NCBI GenBank assembly: GCA_032622095.1
Contig: CP136066.1
Coordinates: 103,747,319 to 103,811,318, forward strand
DNA length: 64,000 nt
Source of the DNA: Siphonodentalium dalli
Lineage: Eukaryota; Mollusca; Scaphopoda; Gadilida; Siphonodentaliidae
Direction: 5' to 3'
Below the pieces are notes generated by a model. That model worked only from the letters and a program-made list of their open reading frames with translations. It searched no databases and was not told the origin of the DNA. Below, one piece after another: positions 14,210 to 26,279 of this stretch. How positions within the stretch are numbered: the first letter of the stretch is position 1; the number at the start of each line of letters is the position of its first letter. Made by a program: the position numbers and the translations under genes.

Positions 14210-14853
14210 GTACACCCTTAGTACAAATGTGTATAAAGTCTACAATGTATGTTTTAAATTTGATCTGAAACAAAATTGTGTAGAAATGACACATGATAAA
14301 TGTGTCGATGGAATTTTCTTAACATTGAATATCAGTGAATATGTGAGTATATTATATGGAGTTATGGAGGCACGGACTCATATTTGCTTAACTCAGTGAG
14401 CGTGAACAATTTTCATTTCTTATCGAAATGGCCATGAGTCGATCGGAATGGTACATCGAGATGTCCCTCAAACCAAATCAAGCTTGTTAGTTTATGAGAT
14501 ATGTTCTTGTTGAGACACAAACCTCGCAAATCTACCATATTAAAAATCTCACAGCAGCTTTAAAACTTTGTGCTACATACTTATGTGCTATTCAGTGTTG
14601 ACACAAATACAATGTAATACACATTTTAAAACTGCTGCCAATGTTTTGTTCAGTGGTAGCCTTTGTGAGTTTTGTGTCTCCAATATAACACATCTCATCT
14701 AATAACTATGATACACTCACATATTCATTCATATTCAATGTTGAGGAAATTCCACCGACACATACGCCATGTGTCATTTATACACAATTTTGTTTAAGAT
14801 CAAATTTAAAACATATTGTGTAGAATTTATACACATTTGTTCTAAGAATGTAC
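14210..14853. mobile_element. Non-autonomous element with inverted repeats of about 135 bp
   Basis: Left end GTACACCCTTAGTACAAATG and right end, inverted, GTACATTCTTAGAACAAATG. The match continues inward for about 135 bp through ATGTTTTAAATTTGATCT and AACATTGAATAT. It splits the old LINE between KSSD and the IWWRTLND linker motif, which gives independent support for the borders. A clean target duplication was not found. Confidence 0.78.
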
Positions 14854-15897
14854 AATCCGATGATTTATCGCCTAAGATATGATACCAATTTACTGACAAA
14901 CCGGTGTTTACCGTTCCGGACTTTTTTGACAACTTCGTTATATTTTGTTTTATTGACAGTCCGTGATTCAGGAGTTTGTTTCTTTTTGGACATTTGAAAG
15001 AGTCTTTCGCGTTATCGAATCCCATGGTGGTTTATTATCGCGTATCGAAGCAGTTTTATTTGCTATGTATAACTTAGCCGTTTTTAGCTCAACTTTACGA
15101 CGTAAAGTTTGAGCTATTAATAAACTGCCATGGGTTGGGATCGGTCGTCCGGGCGTGCGTCCGTCAACAATTTCCTTCGACACGCCCTACAGGCAGCAGC
15201 CCTCATCCGATCTTCACCAAATTGCTTCATCTGTAGCTCCAGGATGACCTATAGATGGGAGCTATCGAATTTTTCCGAATTTCAATGAAAAACATGGCCG
15301 CCGGCAGCCATCTTGGATTTTACTCTTTGCATGACTAAATCCTTTGGAAACAGAATACAGACCACACACCTCATCCGATGATCACCTACTTCACATGGAT
15401 CTTCGGGGTGACCTCTAGATGGGAGAAAACCAATTTCTCCTTGTTTGACTAAATCCATATATACCATATCCCTCATCCGCTCATGATCAAACTTTATATG
15501 GATCTTCAGCGTGAATTCTTCTTTATAATTCTTTTCATTGCTCAGCAAAAAATTAACTTCTCCCCAAGTTGAGCTACAGTGTCATTGACACTTTCATTTA
15601 ATATTTTGTAAGTGAATAATGAAACCTGTTTAGTATGAGGAATGGTACTTATGTCGCCAATGTAGTCCCAGTTAATAAATGCGTCATTTATAGCATCAAA
15701 ATTACCCTAATCGAACCACACTTTCCTTTTATAATGTTCATTGCGATTTTAATATCGCTGAAGTTAATGATGAGTACAATGTAGTGACTATATCTTACTA
15801 GATCAGCAAAACAAAAAGGATCAAGTACATCACAGGAATGAATGTTCTTCATATAATCATCGTCGATGACAAAATAAGTCGATCAAGGATGCAGAAT
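14854..15897 (-). pseudogene. Old LINE (host of the insertions): end of endonuclease and linker
   Basis: From 15897 downwards the minus strand reads SASLIDL, DDYMKNIHSCDVLDPFCFAD and DAINDAFINWDYIGDIST (end of the AP-endonuclease region), then KILNESVNDT. After the 15085-15576 insertion it continues KTASIRDNKPPWDSITRK, the linker motif preceding the RT. The right edge (15885-15897, AAGGATGCAGAAT) is one half of the target duplication made by the 6-kb LINE. Multiple stops and frameshifts show it is dead. Confidence 0.72.
15085..15576. mobile_element. MITE with TAGCTCAACTT ends and internal degenerate tandem units
   Basis: Begins TAGCTCAACTTTACG and ends with the inverted AAGTTGAGCTA. Inside are imperfect repeats of about 150 bp with phrases such as GCAGCCATCTTGGATTTTAC, CCTCATCCGATGATCACC and GATGGGAG. 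Related units without these ends occur at 27640-28050. It interrupts the linker of the old LINE. Confidence 0.72.
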
Positions 15898-16495
15898 TAT
15901 AGGGACGAGGAAGTAAATAATACCATGCATAAACACCATATCATTATATATTAGAATTCGATGCAATAGGGCATCAAACTAGCCATCTATGTCCTTGCTA
16001 ATAAAAATCGACATGCGATATTACTCCGCCAAATCAATCAAACGCTCACTTACGGTATACTATACATTCCAGCTCTCTTTTATCGGACATCTTAGGATCT
16101 ATCCGCATTATATCGAGGTGCACCGACACCGATAGAGTTACTCTTCTTTGTGTCCGTGATTATGCATGATCACAATGTCCTCGCTATAATCAAGTCTACA
16201 TATTGTCTTCAACAGCAGATGTTGTTACTGGGACCTGGAACCGTGATTGCATCTTTAAGAAATTTATGCTACTTATACACAAGCTTAATACTATTCCTGT
16301 AGTATATATAACTCATGTGACCGACCTGTCCACTAAACACATTTTTATTAACGAAAGAATCCGACGGCATCAGACATGCCAATGGAGGTAACCCTATCCA
16401 AAGAGTTACATCCCTAGCTCGAGTTACATTTATAGACATACTGACTGGCCAACAAAACACACATCGTTTAAAGTGACTGACGATTACTTGACTTG

Positions 16496-16541
<46 letters not shown>
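16496..16541. repeat. (TA)n microsatellite
   Basis: About 21 TA units within the 5' region of the 6-kb LINE. The Tyr-Ile open frames here are artefacts of the repeat. Confidence 0.95.
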
Positions 16542-16542
<1 letters not shown>

Positions 16543-17040
16543 ACACATATAAACACACATGCGCATCAACGTGTTCGTTTACGCACGACACGCGACTTGC
16601 TGTCAACCACACCTCAAATCATACAATATATCGATCTACTACACCTTGGCAATGATAGTTTAAAGCAAAATTTATTTTACTCTCGGATGCGCGAAATGCA
16701 AGCGTTATCGACTTCACTGTCACCTGATATTAGTGTTCTCATGAAAGCTCTTCCCACTGAAATGCCGGATGGCCTGGAAACTCCTAACTTACTCCACCGA
16801 TGCAGTTATTCGCGGCGTCCATGCAGATCACTCTCCTTATGAAATAATTTTCTCAACTGGCTGGCGACCGTAGAATTATCTCCCTTTCGACCGTAAGCCC
16901 ATGTTGTGTTATCGTTCTTCGTACTCACGTAGAGTGACCGATCTTTCACCTGGTTATGCACGCCAAACACGAATACTATTATTATTGTAACCGATTGGTG
17001 ATAAGTCTGGGACTGTATGTCTACGTACATTACGGTTGTG

Positions 17041-17100
17041 TTGTGATCAAAATGGAAGTCAACTGGTTATATAACCAGTGGACTTCCAATTTGATCACAA
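17041..17100. repeat. 60-bp near-perfect palindrome
   Basis: TTGTGATCAAAATGGAAGTC on the left is mirrored by GACTTCCAATTTGATCACAA on the right, around AACTGGTTATATAACCAGT. Only two mismatched positions per 30-bp arm. It lies in the 5' untranslated region of the 6-kb LINE, where it could form a hairpin in RNA or be a small inserted MITE. Confidence 0.88.
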
Positions 17101-17727
17101 TACATCCGTAATTTAGTTACATAATATATTTACATAATATATTTACACACGGATGTCCGTCATTTACTACACATTGTAAGCTCACATCTGATCATTCTCA
17201 TCCATAAACGCTCGCACAATCTGTACTAATATTGGTAGAATTAATTCACACGACAATATTGGTATCTTAGGTCACCGTTTTATATATTGAACTTACAAAC
17301 AAACACATAAGTATTGCAGTGTATAATTATAATCTTTTTTTTCAGAACTGTTTATGATTTTCTACTTTCATGTGTGTATATCTCTATGCCATGCTTATCA
17401 TTATTACCTTTATTCTTACATCCATCGCCACACCCTCTCTATCCTTACATCTTTATGATTACTCATACAATCCCCGGCTATTGACTCAGGCCTCAAACCG
17501 ACGAACCGATGAAAGGAACGAACTGCCTACCCGCTTAAAATATACTAAGATATACACCGATGATCCTGGCTGACGCGCACCGTTCACGGGTAGGCATGTT
17601 CTATACTCGCGCGCGTTATGCTAAGCGAAAACATAGATGCGACCCATTGATATAGGAATTACTCATCTTTTACATTGGATTACAACTAAAGGGCGCTGGT
17701 AAAAATGAAATACTACTGGCCTTACTC

Positions 17728-20700
17728 ATGCTGTTTATGGTGAGATACAACGACAAAATTGAAAGCTCAACTACATCTACGCGAAAAAACGTCCGACACA
17801 ATCTTTTGGTCAATACCCAAATTGGAATTCCCTTCTGGTTCAGGCATCTTCTCATCACTTCTGGTGATATTAAACCAAATCCTGGTCCCACCAATAATGG
17901 TCAACTGTCACTATTCCATTTGAACGTACAAAGTTTCCTCCCTAAAATCGACATACTTGCCACCGAAATACAAAATTACGATATATGCGGCTTTACGGAA
18001 TCTTGGTTGAGCGATAAAACGGACCAGCATGACTTACTAATACACGGATTTCACGAACCCGAGCGAGCCGACAGAGTAGGAACGGACAGTGTAGGTGGGG
18101 GCGTGATCGCTTATATCAAAAACGATTTAGCCTATACACGCAGAAAAGATATCGAGAAACCTGGTTTAGAAAGCATTTGGCTTGAAGTTATATTACCGAG
18201 AGAAAGAGTGTTGATTGGTTTTTTTTACCGCCCCCCAAATGTGAATTGCTGGCACAACATATTAGAAAACATCGGTGACACCATAAATTCGAATCCCACA
18301 CACAAACTAATTGTCTCTGGAGACTTTAATGAAAATCAATACAACCCTGTAAACAAGAAAGTACAAACCATAGTCGCAGAATGTAATCTGAAACAAGTTA
18401 TTCACGACTCCACAAACTTCACAGAATACTCTGAAACCATAATAGATCTAATATTCATAAATGATCTATGTGAACTGAAAGGATCTGGTACCCTGGATCC
18501 CTTTTTTTCCGATCTAGTCCGCTATCATGTGCCGGTATATGCCACGATAGAAATCGAAGACAAACAGAAAGGAAGCAAATCTTTTAATCGTCTTATTTAC
18601 ATGTATGATGAGGCTAATTTTATTTCCTTAAACAATGAAATTCGTTCATGTGACTGGAACCGAATAATTGACAACCTGGGAACTGATGAAATCTGCTCAA
18701 CATTCACATCATATATGAATAATCTTATCGTCAAATATGTACCCAGCAAAATTGTCAAATGCCGTCAGAACGAGCCTGAATGGATGACACCGAGAGTTAA
18801 GTATCTCATTAGACAACGGAAAAGGGTACACAAAACTGCAAAAGCTAGGAACACCCCAGCCATGTGGCAAAAATATCGGACAATCCGCAATGAAGTAATT
18901 ACTGAAGTACGAAACTCAAAGAAAATTCATATACAAAAAATGGAATCAATCCTTCAAGATCCAGAAACTGGCGACTCAAAATATTGGTGGAAGATTTTCA
19001 ACAAACTGTCCCGCAAAAAAGTTAATTCGGTCCCGCCCCTCTCGAGGAATGGAATAGTTTCTTCCTCAGATTACGAGAAAGCAACTGTACTAAATGATTA
19101 TTTTTGCAATATTGCCTCATTGAATATGACCTACGATCTGCCGGACCCGCCTGTCGACGAGACAAACACCCCCATGCTAAATAATATCCTAATTAGTGAA
19201 ATTGACGTTTTTAATGCCCTGAAAGTAACAAAAGCCGACAAAGCCTCTGGACCCGACCAAATAAGCCCGCGTATTCTGAAGAATTGTCTCAGTCTCAGCA
19301 CCCCCCTTTCTATAATATACAATCGTTTTCTTAAAGAAGCATATTTTCCAACTTAATGGAAACGAGCAAACGTAGTCCGAATCCATAAAAAGGGGGACCG
19401 CAGTAATCCAGAAAACTACCGACCAATCTCCTTATTAGGAGTTTTTGGAAAGGTTTTTGAGAAGTGTGTTGCAAAGCATTTAATGTCATATCTCCAGTCA
19501 AATAATATCATAACCGAACGACAGTCGGGATTTGTGCCATCAGATTCAACATCATATCAGTTATGCGACATATACCATCACTTGGCGAAATCACTAGATG
19601 ATGAACGCGACGCCCGCCTACTATTCTTCGACATCAGCAAGGCATTTGACAAAGTGTGGCACGATGGCTATGCGCGGTGGGTATCCGCGACAATCTTTTA
19701 AAGTGGTTCGGATCGTACCTCCGTGGAAGACACCAACGTGTAGTTATGGGATCCGAAGCCTCAAACTGGGGAACCATTACAGCTGGAGTTCCACAAGGCT
19801 CTGTACTAGGCCCTATCCTATTCCTTGTTTTTATTAACGACATTGTTAACGACATATCATGTAATATCCGCCTTTTCGCTGACGATACATCTATATCTCT
19901 TCCAATAGAAGATCCGACTGTTTGCGCACTAAGATTACAACAGGATGTCAAACGACTTGAATCCTGGTCAAACAAATGGCTCGTAAAATTTAATGTCTTA
20001 AAAACTGAAGCGTTAACTTGCACTAGGAAGAGAAATCTAATCGACCACCCAACCCTTTATATGAACAATGAACCCATCACGGAAGTAAAACTTCATACAC
20101 ATCTTGGGGTCGTTTTAAGTAGCGACGGAAAATGGAAGCCACACATAGATAATTTATTAAGCTTAGCATGGAAAAGAATAGCCCTTATCAGAAAACATCG
20201 TTTCTCGTTGGATAGAGCATCATTAGAAAGATGCTACTTTACCCTGGTACGCACTGTATTAGAATACGCTTGTGTTGTCTGGGATGGTTGCACCAAAGAA
20301 GAAAGCGATGACATAGCAAAAGTACAATATGAAGCAGCTCGTATAGCAACAGGTGCAACCCGATCTGCCAGTAACAAATCTCTCCTGACGGAAACCGGAT
20401 GGGAACTCCTCGCCGTACGGCGGAAACGTTTAAAGCTCCGTCTCTTTTACAAAATGATGTCTGGCCAAGCCCCTCCTTATCTGCGAAATCTAATACCCCC
20501 AACAAACGTTGAAATAACAAATGTTAACACCCGACAGGCTAATTCCCTGAGAGCCCCAAAGTTCGATTCCACTTCCTTCAAAAAAATCCTTCATCCCCTC
20601 AACAACAGACCTCTGGAATAAACTCGACCCGAACGCAACAAGTTACGAGTCCCTTGCATCATTCACAAAGTCCTTAAACTGTACTAGAGAGGGAGTACCC

Positions 20701-21036
20701 CGATATTACTATGAAGCTATTACCAGAAAAACACAAATTAACCACACCCGCCTCAGACTCAACTGCAGCGATCTAAATTATCACAAGTACACAAATTTCA
20801 TCGCCGATCACCCATATTGTTTATGCGGACAATTAGAGGACAACGACCATTACCTAATGAATTGCGATAGATACACAGCTGAAAGAAACTCACTTCTCCA
20901 GTCATTAAATGATATATGCAACCTGACAACACACAAACTTCTGTATGGATGCCCCGAATTAACACCCAAAACCAACGCAAAATTTTTCAGAGAAGTACAG
21001 AAATACATCTCCAGGACAAAGCGCTTCGCCAACTAA
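17728..21036 (+). pseudogene. LINE ORF2: AP endonuclease, reverse transcriptase and C-terminal Cys/His region, broken
   Basis: 17728-19356 encodes SGDIKPNPGP, LNVQSFLPKIDIL, FTESWLS, GGGVIAYIK, FFYRPPN and SGDFNEN (endonuclease), then the linker EPEWMTPRVKYLIRQRKR and KADKASGPDQISPRIL (start of RT). A TAA replaces a codon just before the WKRANVV block (19354-19356). The same frame continues with KKGDRSNPENYRPISLLG and FFDISKAFDKVWHDG. It then shifts frame near 19660 into GVPQGSVLGPILFLVFIND, LFADDTSI (motif C, FADD) and GVVLSSDGKWKPHID, up to 20621. A last shift near 20600 leads to RLRLNCSDLNYHKYTN and CLCGQLEDNDHYLMNCDRY (C-x-C...H-x4-C), ending at TAA 21034-21036. The gene is one stop and two shifts from intact, so decay is recent. 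The usual SDH motif of the endonuclease is not clearly present (DLVRYHVPV). Confidence 0.9.
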
Positions 21037-21888
21037 ATAAGTTTGTATATCGCCATGTTAAATGATCTAATACTCTCAGACATAAAAGAATGAATGTATA
21101 CTTAGCAATAACTCGCGCGAGTATCAATGCCATACAGTCCGTTGGTACGAGGTCACCGAGTCATTTAAAACACTAAAAACCCATTCTAAAACCCCTGAAC
21201 CATATCTGACATAACCCAATTTACTACTCTAAGCTCATTGCTTTCCTATTATTAACTTAGACTTATACCGTTCTACCATTACCATTACTGGTGATCTATC
21301 TCTTCCCATCAACATTGCCAGCAGCATTTCGAACATGAAACGTTATTGTTATATCCTTTAAAAATAGACTCAAAAGACCATATTTTATCTACTTATATAT
21401 CTATTTAATATATAAACCATACATAATTGCACATTAATGAAAAAAAGTGGAAAGAAGAGCCAGTGAAAAGAAATATGTTGGACGCTTTTGCGACACGAAG
21501 TTTATTCTACATGTACATATCTGAATCTATACAGAAACATAGGGAAGAGATACACCATCATTATCTATAAAACATTAATTATTATTCATGCCTATACACA
21601 ATTACATAATGCCATTACCTGACGTACCTACACCCACCCCACCTCGCGAGAGTAATAATCGGCTACATGGAACGACAGTAGTATCTGGATTCCGGAATGT
21701 ATACCGTACGACACAACATTATATAAATCAGACAGTCGCTCTCTCGCTGGGTGGGATGGACAAAAACTGATTCCCGGAAACGACTCACATAAGCACACAC
21801 GCTTGATGTCGAATCCGGTCCATGATGTTATATTCTGATATGTTGTAATTTATGTTGTATTGTTCATGGAATAAATACTGTTTAAACT

Positions 21889-22349
21889 AAGGATGCAGAA
21901 TATTCTGTAAAGTGTGTTGTTGACTTGACCAGTTGTTCTAAACCCATTTCACGACACAAGCTTTTAATCTCATTCGTGTTTGAAACTATCTGATTGCAGT
22001 TACCATGCTATTACTTATGATTGAACGGGCGAATGGAATGTTTGGTTTTATTCAAATCGTCAGTTGGCAATTCGGGTTGTCGGTCAAACACACAAAGAAA
22101 CAAGTACATGTATTTATATATAACTCTAGCCAGACGCATTGCACAAAAAAAAACGGACTTTCGAGATCGTTCCCGTGTTTGAATGCTATTGTATCCCACA
22201 CATAGGCAGCTATACTCCACCACGACTTTCGTTTCGATCGCACCTCGCAGGATCGCTAACACCGACAATACTCAGTTCTTCGTTAGATTGCCTTTCAGTA
22301 ATCCATGTTTCAGAAAATACCAGTATATCAAAACCGGAAGATTCGATAG
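21889..22349 (-). pseudogene. Old LINE (host of the insertions): middle of the endonuclease domain
   Basis: Minus strand from 22349: SSGFDILVFSETWITERQSN, then SDPARCDRNESRGGV, DTIAFKHGNDLESP, VWLELYIN, the VFDRQPELPTDDLN equivalent of the YRPPN block, and EIKSLCREMGLEQLV with HFTEYSASL. Frame changes are frequent. The left border is the target duplication of the 6-kb LINE; the right border is the TTAA where the two piggyBac-type MITEs begin. Confidence 0.75.
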
Positions 22350-22353
22350 TTAA

Positions 22354-23707
22354 CTCATTCAGTGCCGGCGACGTATATATACGTCGCCCGAAAAGCGCCA
22401 ACCATTTGCCGGCGACGTATATATACGTCGCCCAGAACATCTCGCTTAAAACATGCTCTACTGGGCGAAAAACTCACAATTTCATTATTGGTGTACATGT
22501 TTAAAACACTGTGGATTACAAGTCACATCTTGAGAGAATTTCATCGGGGGGGGGGGGGGGGTGAGTGGCGGCTGTATGTTTATACGCGCATGCGTAGATC
22601 CAATTTGTAAAACATGTCGTAGCCGAAGATATCTCCGTTCAAACGACGTATCGGGCAGCTCCGTACGTTGAGGCATTCGGGAGATAGAGCCGCCTGAATA
22701 TAGGTGGTGAAAAATTGTGTGTTTTGTGGGCGTGACTAAAGTCTTGCAGAGTTCAAACTCTCTAAGAGGTCAACGTATACAGCATCCAGATCTGTTAATT
22801 GGAGACCGATTTTGATTGCGTAAAAGGCGATTACTATCAAGTCGGGCATGCCCTAATCCATAGAACACTTGGTTTATCGCCAAACGTTCGAGGAACACCG
22901 ATTTGGACAACGCGCACATTACGTCAATCAAAATATGTACCTTAAGGGGTTCGCCAAATTACAATGATAAATTACTACAGGAAACATTGTCAATATATTG
23001 CTCTTACATGTTTTAAGATATCGAACGGACATTTGGTAGTGAGGGGTTTTTCGATGTGCTGAATTCGATTGAATTGTCACCGAGTTACTCTGATTGCCCA
23101 AATTTGTGTCATTGACGACATACATGTACATGTAGCTACGTGTACCGCATGAACGGGGAAATATAGTATACGCCGCACAGCGAAAGTACGATTGTTGTAG
23201 GCCTTTAGAACGGACACAATTGATTTTCAAATTGTTTTAAGCTTTGCCATTTGCTTTTCTAGGAAATCGGTTATTGTAAACGTCATCCCATTTAGAAAAT
23301 TCGTTAGGTCTCACTAATCACCCCCATCCCCAATTCCGATCTTTGCCATAACATAATGCTATGTTATTCCACCATCAAAATTAATGCCTAAAACTACACA
23401 GAATATATTAGTTAGATGGCCACATAAAACAACACATTTGCAATTTCATACAATCGGTGTTAATTTGAAGTATTCGTTGCCATGGCAACGTGAAAGTTTG
23501 GAGCTGTGATGAACCTGTATTACCGGAATTGGACTTTTAAAGAACTTCTTGAGTAGGGCCTATACTATCAATGTTTGCTGTCAATTCAATTCTTTCCAAT
23601 ATTGAATAATCAAAGTAAATATCTAGTTAGTGTAAATGATAGCTTTTCCCCCAGGAAACCTGGCACTCAGCCATCCGTTTCCCCCAGGAAACCTGGCACT
23701 GAATGAG
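22354..23707. mobile_element. piggyBac-type MITE, tandem copy 1
   Basis: 1354 bp, flanked by TTAA at 22350-22353 and 23708-23711. The left end CTCATTCAGTGCC pairs with the right end GGCACTGAATGAG. The left end has two copies of the palindrome GACGTATATATACGTC. The right end has two copies of CCCCCAGGAAACCTGGCACT. No transposase gene is present. Almost identical to the copy at 23875-25222, differing mainly in the length of a G run near 22545. Confidence 0.9.
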
Positions 23708-23711
23708 TTAA

Positions 23712-23870
23712 GGCTTACAGTTTTTGGGAAATCAAATGGTCATAACTCCGGATTGAGTTGGACATTGTCAATTCCGTAAAAAGATATCGTATATGTGTCC
23801 TGTGTACTTCAATTTGACACTAATTTCACAGCATATAAATCAATTTGAAATTTTCAGTAGAAATGCCTCC
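23712..23870. other. 159-bp spacer between the two piggyBac-type MITEs
   Basis: Unrelated to either MITE and not readable as the old LINE endonuclease in any frame. It therefore appears foreign to the locus and may have travelled with the MITE pair. Confidence 0.6.
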
Positions 23871-23874
23871 TTAA

Positions 23875-25222
23875 CTCATTCAGTGCCGGCGACGTATATA
23901 TACGTCGCCCGAAAAGCGCCAACCATTTGCCGGCGACGTATATATACGTCGCCCAGAACATCTCGCTTAAAACATGCTCTACTGGGCGAAAAACTCACAA
24001 TTTCATTATTGGTGTACATGTTTAAAACACTGTGGATTACAAGTCACATCTTGAGAGAATTTCATCGGGGGGGGGGTGAGTGGCGGCTGTATGTTTATAC
24101 GCGCATGCGTAGATCCAATTTGTAAAACATGTCGTAGCCGAAGATATCTCCGTTCAAACGACGTATCGGGCAGCTCCGTACGTTGAGGCATTCGGGAGAT
24201 AGAGCCGCCTGAATATAGGTGGTGAAAAATTGTGTGTTTTGTGGGCGTGACTAAAGTCTTGCAGAGTTCAAACTCTCTAAGAGGTCAACGTATACAGCAT
24301 CCAGATCTGTTAATTGGAGACCGATTTTGATTGCGTAAAAGGCGATTACTATCAAGTCGGGCATGCCCTAATCCATAGAACACTTGGTTTATCGCCAAAC
24401 GTTCGAGGAACACCGATTTGGACAACGCGCACATTACGTCAATCAAAATATGTACCTTAAGGGGTTCGCCAAATTACAATGATAAATTACTACAGGAAAC
24501 ATTGTCAATATATTGCTCTTACATGTTTTAAGATATCGAACGGACATTTGGTAGTGAGGGGTTTTTCGATGTGCTGAATTCGATTGAATTGTCACCGAGT
24601 TACTCTGATTGCCCAAATTTGTGTCATTGACGACATACATGTACATGTAGCTACGTGTACCGCATGAACGGGGAAATATAGTATACGCCGCACAGCGAAA
24701 GTACGATTGTTGTAGGCCTTTAGAACGGACACAATTGATTTTCAAATTGTTTTCAGCTTTGCCATTTGCTTTTCTAGGAAATCGGTTATTGTAAACGTCA
24801 TCCCATTTAGAAAATTCGTTAGGTCTCACTAATCACCCCCATCCCCAATTCCGATCTTTGCCATAACATAATGCTATGTTATTCCACCATCAAAATTAAT
24901 GCCTAAAACTACACAGAATATATTAGTTAGATGGCCACATAAAACAACACATTTGCAATTTCATACAATCGGTGTTAATTTGAAGTATTCGTTGCCATGG
25001 CAACGTGAAAGTTTGGAGCTGTGATGAACCTGTATTACCGGAATTGGACTTTTAAAGAACTTCTTGAGTAGGGCCTATACTATCAATGTTTGCTGTCAAT
25101 TCAATTCTTTCCAATATTGAATAATCAAAGTAAATATCTAGTTAGTGTAAATGATAGCTTTTCCCCCAGGAAACCTGGCACTCAGCCATCCGTTTCCCCC
25201 AGGAAACCTGGCACTGAATGAG
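23875..25222. mobile_element. piggyBac-type MITE, tandem copy 2
   Basis: 1348 bp, flanked by TTAA at 23871-23874 and 25223-25226, same orientation as copy 1. Ends and subterminal repeats are the same. One substitution (TTTTCAGC instead of TTTTAAGC near 24751) and a shorter G run distinguish it by eye, so the pair is very young. Confidence 0.9.
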
Positions 25223-25226
25223 TTAA

Positions 25227-25483
25227 TATCAATGTCAAGTTTAGGTAATAAACATTGAATGTTAACATGTGGAATTGAAAGTCGTTTCAAAGTTCGAGGA
25301 CCAGGATGACTCTCGATGTCCACAAATTATAATAACACGAGTCTCTTATACAAAGTTGTATGAGAGAATAGTTTGTATTCTGTTTTTTTTACTTGTGGTT
25401 CGATATGCTGCAATTTCATTTTTACCATGTCGGAATAAATTGTGACAAAATTTGTTCGAATTTTATGTAAATTGGCAGATGAA
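25227..25483 (-). pseudogene. Old LINE (host of the insertions): start of the endonuclease domain
   Basis: The minus strand reads DIESHPGPRTLKRLSIPHVN then CLLPKLDIDIN, the standard start of CR1/jockey endonucleases. It stops at the TTAA of the MITE pair, and the next part of the domain (SSGFDILVFSETW) resumes at 22349. The upstream edge meets the TTAA of the next MITE at 25484. Confidence 0.75.
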
Positions 25484-25487
25484 TTAA

Positions 25488-26003
25488 AGATACGGGCGGC
25501 GTTGGAGGTGGATATGCTGTTAAAATATTCACCTTCGTAAAACACCGCCATAAACAGAAAGAATAGTAAAATATAGACAGACTTTGTTCTTATACCAATC
25601 ATTAATATGGCATAAACAGTATGTTATTGTAAAAAAAAATCCTTTATGTAAACAAAAGCAAAAAACGTTACGTTTTTTGGCTTTTGTTTAGATCCGGATA
25701 TGGTAAACATAAAGAGTGCTATTTGTTACTGTTTTCCTGATATGGAAATAATAAAGATCGTTTATACCATTTGTGTGTGATTACCCAATAGAATTGCGCT
25801 GTGTTATGTAAACACAAGTACAACTTCTGTAACACGAGCAGGCTCTTGTTTACGAACACCATCGTACGTCTTGAAGACAATATACTATTTAAGCGCTGAT
25901 CATGTTTGGCATATGAACAAAACTATATATATTTTAATATTCCTTCTGTTGATGGTGATTTGAACAAATATGAATATTTCTGCAACGAACGCCGCCCGTG
26001 CCT
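25488..26003. mobile_element. piggyBac-type MITE (AACGCCGCCCGT ends)
   Basis: 516 bp with TTAA at 25484-25487 and 26004-26007. The ends AGATACGGGCGGCGTT and AACGCCGCCCGTGCCT are inverted copies. The interior resembles the MITEs at 585-1079 and 63021-63506 (CGCCATAAACAG, GCATAAACAGTATGTTAT, CTTTTGTTTA), so it is a divergent sister family. Confidence 0.82.
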
Positions 26004-26010
26004 TTAAGAA

Positions 26011-26277
26011 ATGACTGATTTTGTCATCAGATGCCTCAATAAAACCACGCGGCGAGAAAAAAAGTCCGCCTATTTGACAAATCCAACATACGGATCCCAA
26101 AAGTTAAGTGTTTATGCTAAGCAGAAATGTAGGTCTCATAAATTTCCTCTTGAGGCGACACCTATGTCCATATTTGCCTACACTAACACAATTGAAACCG
26201 TAAACACCTGTAACTATCTAGGTAAGGAATTCAATAAATCCGATAACCTCGCAACCGAAAGAAACACAGTGCAGTAA
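26011..26277 (+). pseudogene. Possible LINE reverse-transcriptase C-terminal fragment
   Basis: An 88-residue frame with IETVNTCNYLGKEFNKSDNL, which resembles the post-catalytic block (VxxYxYLGxxF) of some LINE reverse transcriptases. Neighbouring blocks are missing and no second motif supports it, so this is a weak call. Confidence 0.3.
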
Positions 26278-26279
26278 CG

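Larger units (their letters stand above)
15898..21888 (+). mobile_element. LINE (CR1/jockey-like), about 6 kb, inserted with a 13-bp target duplication
   Basis: The same 13 bases, AAGGATGCAGAAT, lie at 15885-15897 and 21889-21901, and the old LINE reading frame continues across them (SASLIDL on one side, HFTEYSASL on the other). This fixes both ends of the insertion at 5991 bp. It carries the endonuclease/reverse-transcriptase gene described separately, a 5' region of about 1.8 kb without a recognisable ORF1, and a 3' untranslated region ending AATAAATACTGTTTAAACT with no long poly(A) or microsatellite tail. It belongs to the same clade as the element it interrupts (similar PGP, FTEYS and SLIDL motifs). 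Confidence 0.85.

Noticed and set aside
22139-24191. Paired frames of 60-120 residues in the two piggyBac-type MITEs
   Set aside because: They depend on the length of a variable G run and on palindromic ends; no transposase motif is present.
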